Assembly: GCA_046331705.1 (NCBI GenBank)
Contig: JAXLQJ010000011.1
Span: 1 to 64,000, forward strand
DNA length: 64,000 nt
Origin: JADJOY01 sp046331705 [NCBI: bacterium]
GTDB taxonomy: Bacteria > JADJOY01
Direction: 5' to 3'
How positions within the stretch are numbered: the first letter of the stretch is position 1; each line of letters opens with the position of its first letter. Both the position numbers and the translations under genes were made by a program. The notes below the pieces were generated by a model. It was not told where the DNA came from. It was given only the letters and a program-made list of their open reading frames with translations, and did not search any database. Below are positions 61,609 to 64,000 of this stretch, one piece after another.

Positions 61609-64000
61609 ATGCGCATCCAGTCGCTGGAAGTCGTGGGATTCAAGTCGTTTGCCGAGCGGACTCGGCTCGAGTTCACCGATGGCGTGACGGCCATCGTCGG
61701 CCCGAACGGCTGCGGCAAGTCGAACATCGTCGACGCGCTCATGTGGGCGCTCGGCGAACAGAGCACCAAGCGCCTGCGCGGTCGCAGCATGGAGGACCTG
61801 CTCTTCAACGGCTCCGAGTCGATGAAGCAAGTGGGGCTCGCGGAGGTCCAGCTCACGTTCGGCGTGAACGGCGACGATCTGCCGGCGCCTTACAAGGGCT
61901 ATCCGACGATCACCATCGGTCGCCGCATCTATCGATCGGGCGAGAGCGAGTACTCGATCAACAACACCCCGTGTCGGCTGAAGGACATCTCCGATGTTTT
62001 TCTCGGAACGGGTGTCGGTAGTCGTACGTATTCGGTCATCGAGCAGGGACGCGTCAGCCAGCTGGTCGGCGCCAAGCCGCAGGATCGCCGCGCGTTCATC
62101 GAGGAGGTGGCGGGCATCAGCCGCTACCGGAGCCGCCGCCTCGAGGCGGAGCGCAAGCTCGAGGCCACCACGCAGAACCTGCAGCACGTCGACGCCATCC
62201 TGGTCGAGCTGGAGCGGCAGGTCGGCTCGCTCTCGCGCCAGGCGCGCAAGGCCGAGCGCTACGAGCAGCACCGCAACGAGATCCGTCGTCTCGACGCGGA
62301 TCTGACCGGCCGCCACGCCTTGCTGCTCAAGACCGAGCGGGCCGGGCAGGCGGCGCTGCTCGAGGCGTTGGTGCTCGAGCAGGCGGCGGCCACTGCCGGG
62401 CTGAGCGGCGCCGAGACGCGGCTCGAGCAACGCCGCCTCGAGCTGGTGGAGCTCGAGCGCAGCGCGCGCGATCGCGACGCCGAGCACCACGCGGTGATGA
62501 TGCGCCTCACGCAAGCCGAGCAGAGCCTCGCGTACGTCGCCGCCGAACGCGGCCGTATCGCCGATCGCCGTGGCCGGCTCGAGTCCGATCGCGACACGCT
62601 CACCGTGCTCCACGGCGAGCTGGAAACGCGGATCGCCGGCGCTTCACAGCGCCACGCAGACGCGCAAGCGGCGCACCAGGCGGCTGCCGCTCATCGCGCG
62701 TCCATCGACGATTCGCTCCGCGTGGAGCGGCAGGGCCACGCGACCGTGGAGGCCGAGCTCGACGAGCAGCGATCGCAGCACTTCGGGCTGCTCAACGCGC
62801 GATCGATGGTCGAGGGCGAGCTCAAGACGCTCGAGCGCCGCGAGGCGCAGCTGCGCGCACGGGTCGAGCGCAAGGACGCGGACCGCAACGCCGCGCTGCG
62901 CCAGATCGAGATCCTGTGCGAGGGGCGCGCCGCGTCGTCCACCGAGCTCGAGCACCTGAATCGGCACCGGGAGGCGCTCGCGGCGGAGCGGACCGAGGTT
63001 CGCGAGCGCGCGATCGAGCGTCGCGCGGACCTCGAGAACGTGGTGCGAGCGCTGGATACGGCGCGCTCTCGGCTCGCCCGTTCGGAGAGCCGCTGTGCGT
63101 CGCTCGAGGAGTCGTTGCGCCGCCGCGAGGGCATGAACGAGGGCGCCCGTCGGCTGCTGGCGGAGCCCAGGGACGGCGAGTCGGCGATCCGCGGCACCGT
63201 GGCGGACGTGGTGAACGCGGACGATCGGCACGCGCGCGCCGTCGAGGCGTGGCTCGGACCGGCGCTCGATTACCTGCTGGTCGATTCGCCGCGCGCGAGC
63301 CTGCCCTGGATCGCGCTCTTGCACCGTGAGAGCGCGGGGCGGGCCGGGATCGCCCCGCTCGCCGCGGCGCGCCGCGAGCCGCGTGCCTGCTCGGCACCGC
63401 CCGAGGGCGAGGGCGTCGTGGGGCGGCTGCGGGATCAGGTCCGCGTCGAGGAGCCGTTCGCCGCGCTGCTCGACGAGCTGATCGGCGAGGCCTGGCTCGT
63501 CGAGTCGCTGGAGCGAGCGGTCGGGCTCTGGGAATCGGGTGTGCGCGTGCCGCTCGTGAGCCTCGATGGCGACATCGTCGAACCGTCCGGAGTGGTCCAC
63601 GGCGGTACCGTGGCGCAGGCGGCGTCGGGGCCGATCGCGCAGCGCAACGAGATCCGTCGTCTCGAGCAAGAGGTCGCGACGCTGCGCGCGACGCTCGCCG
63701 AGCACGAGCACGAGCGCAACCGATTGAGCGCCGATCTCATCCAGCTCGAGGCGCGCTTCGAGGAACTGGGCCGCTCGCTCGAGCGCGACGAGAGCCGCCG
63801 CATGGAGGCGGTGCGGTCGCTCGGCACCGCGGAGGAGGCGATTCGGCAGCAGCGCGAGGTGGTCGAGGCGTTCGCGTTCGAGATCGAGGAAGCGACCCGC
63901 GAGCTGGCGTCGATCGACGTCGAACGCGTTGCCCATCAGGAGCGGCTGCAATCGACCGTCGCCGCGATCGATCAGCTTCAGGAAGCGCTCCAGGCGGGCA
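61609..64000 (+). CDS. smc: chromosome segregation protein SMC (3' partial)
   Basis: N-terminal ~797 residues of SMC, frame open to the window end. The ABC head has Walker A VGPNGCGKSNIVDALMWALG, followed by EDLLFNGSE and the Q-loop IEQGRVSQL, then a long coiled coil. The hinge lies around residues 510-660 (GTVADVVNADDRHARAVEAW, SLDGDIVEPSGVVHGG), followed by the second coil. The C-terminal head with Walker B is beyond the window. SMC organises and separates the chromosome. Confidence 0.93.
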   Translation, partial: MRIQSLEVVGFKSFAERTRLEFTDGVTAIVGPNGCGKSNIVDALMWALGEQSTKRLRGRSMEDLLFNGSESMKQVGLAEVQLTFGVNGDDLPAPYKGYPTITIGRRIYRSGESEYSINNTPCRLKDISDVFLGTGVGSRTYSVIEQGRVSQLVGAKPQDRRAFIEEVAGISRYRSRRLEAERKLEATTQNLQHVDAILVELERQVGSLSRQARKAERYEQHRNEIRRLDADLTGRHALLLKTERAGQAALLEALVLEQAAATAGLSGAETRLEQRRLELVELERSARDRDAEHHAVMMRLTQAEQSLAYVAAERGRIADRRGRLESDRDTLTVLHGELETRIAGASQRHADAQAAHQAAAAHRASIDDSLRVERQGHATVEAELDEQRSQHFGLLNARSMVEGELKTLERREAQLRARVERKDADRNAALRQIEILCEGRAASSTELEHLNRHREALAAERTEVRERAIERRADLENVVRALDTARSRLARSESRCASLEESLRRREGMNEGARRLLAEPRDGESAIRGTVADVVNADDRHARAVEAWLGPALDYLLVDSPRASLPWIALLHRESAGRAGIAPLAAARREPRACSAPPEGEGVVGRLRDQVRVEEPFAALLDELIGEAWLVESLERAVGLWESGVRVPLVSLDGDIVEPSGVVHGGTVAQAASGPIAQRNEIRRLEQEVATLRATLAEHEHERNRLSADLIQLEARFEELGRSLERDESRRMEAVRSLGTAEEAIRQQREVVEAFAFEIEEATRELASIDVERVAHQERLQSTVAAIDQLQEALQAG

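Noticed and set aside
60205-61856. Minus-strand frames reading GNGIRTRDTELGKLVLYQLSYA and ERATGFEPVTPSLGSSYSTN
   Set aside because: These are the well-known false translations of the antisense of a tRNA gene; the region is tRNA-Gly and its flanks.

Overview
This is a high-GC chromosomal segment of a Gram-negative bacterium. It has a secretin-type type IV pilus system, lipoproteins and an ABC-type polysaccharide exporter. The gene order (pilMNOPQ-aroB, then efp-accB-accC, tRNA-Gly and smc) and the overall style suggest a deltaproteobacterial or Myxococcota/Desulfobacterota-like lineage. That placement is inference, not a database result. No insertion sequence, integrase, CRISPR array or rRNA was seen.

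Bases 1-29,700 form a surface-polysaccharide locus. It opens with a Wzt-like ABC ATPase (partial), then sugar-nucleotide genes: a DegT-type aminotransferase, two SDR epimerases/reductases, an HddC-like nucleotidyltransferase, an HddA-like GHMP kinase and a TylF-like methyltransferase. The kinase/nucleotidyltransferase pair suggests a GDP-heptose-type sugar. On the minus strand, 12386 to 7059 holds a compact operon: acyl carrier protein, SDR ketoreductase, AMP-dependent acyl ligase, LuxE-like/LuxC-like reductase and hexapeptide acyltransferase. This looks like a carboxylate-activation and reduction module feeding a polysaccharide decoration, and it is the best candidate here for an undescribed system. 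Next come two glycosyltransferases (plus strand) and a long minus-strand block (24637 to 14701). That block has three paralogous ~600-residue glycosyltransferases with an unusual shared N-terminal region, a zinc-ribbon methyltransferase, and an MBOAT/SGNH pair for O-acylation. A second DegT aminotransferase, a Fur-family regulator, an asparagine-synthase-like amidotransferase and another GT4 enzyme close the locus.

Bases 29,780-52,400 encode a type IV pilus. There are three pilin-like genes, two small membrane proteins of unknown function, prepilin peptidase pilD, a pilS/pilR-like two-component pair, and a minor-pilin operon in which FimT, PilV and PilW types each occur as a tandem pair, followed by PilX and PilY1. 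pilMNOPQ follows behind its own promoter. Recurrent EF-hand/dockerin-like acidic loops in PilV, PilW and PilY1 suggest calcium-dependent assembly. pilB, pilC and pilT are not in the window.

Bases 52,450-64,000 hold aroB, two lipoproteins, a small TPR protein, efp, accB, accC, a large TPR protein, tRNA-Gly(CCC) and the 5' part of smc.

Two genes (the AMP ligase near 10,020 and the Ig/PKD lipoprotein at 55,648-55,650) show clear one-base frame disruptions. In each, the natural C-terminus is readable in the adjacent frame, so either assembly indels or true mutations are present.
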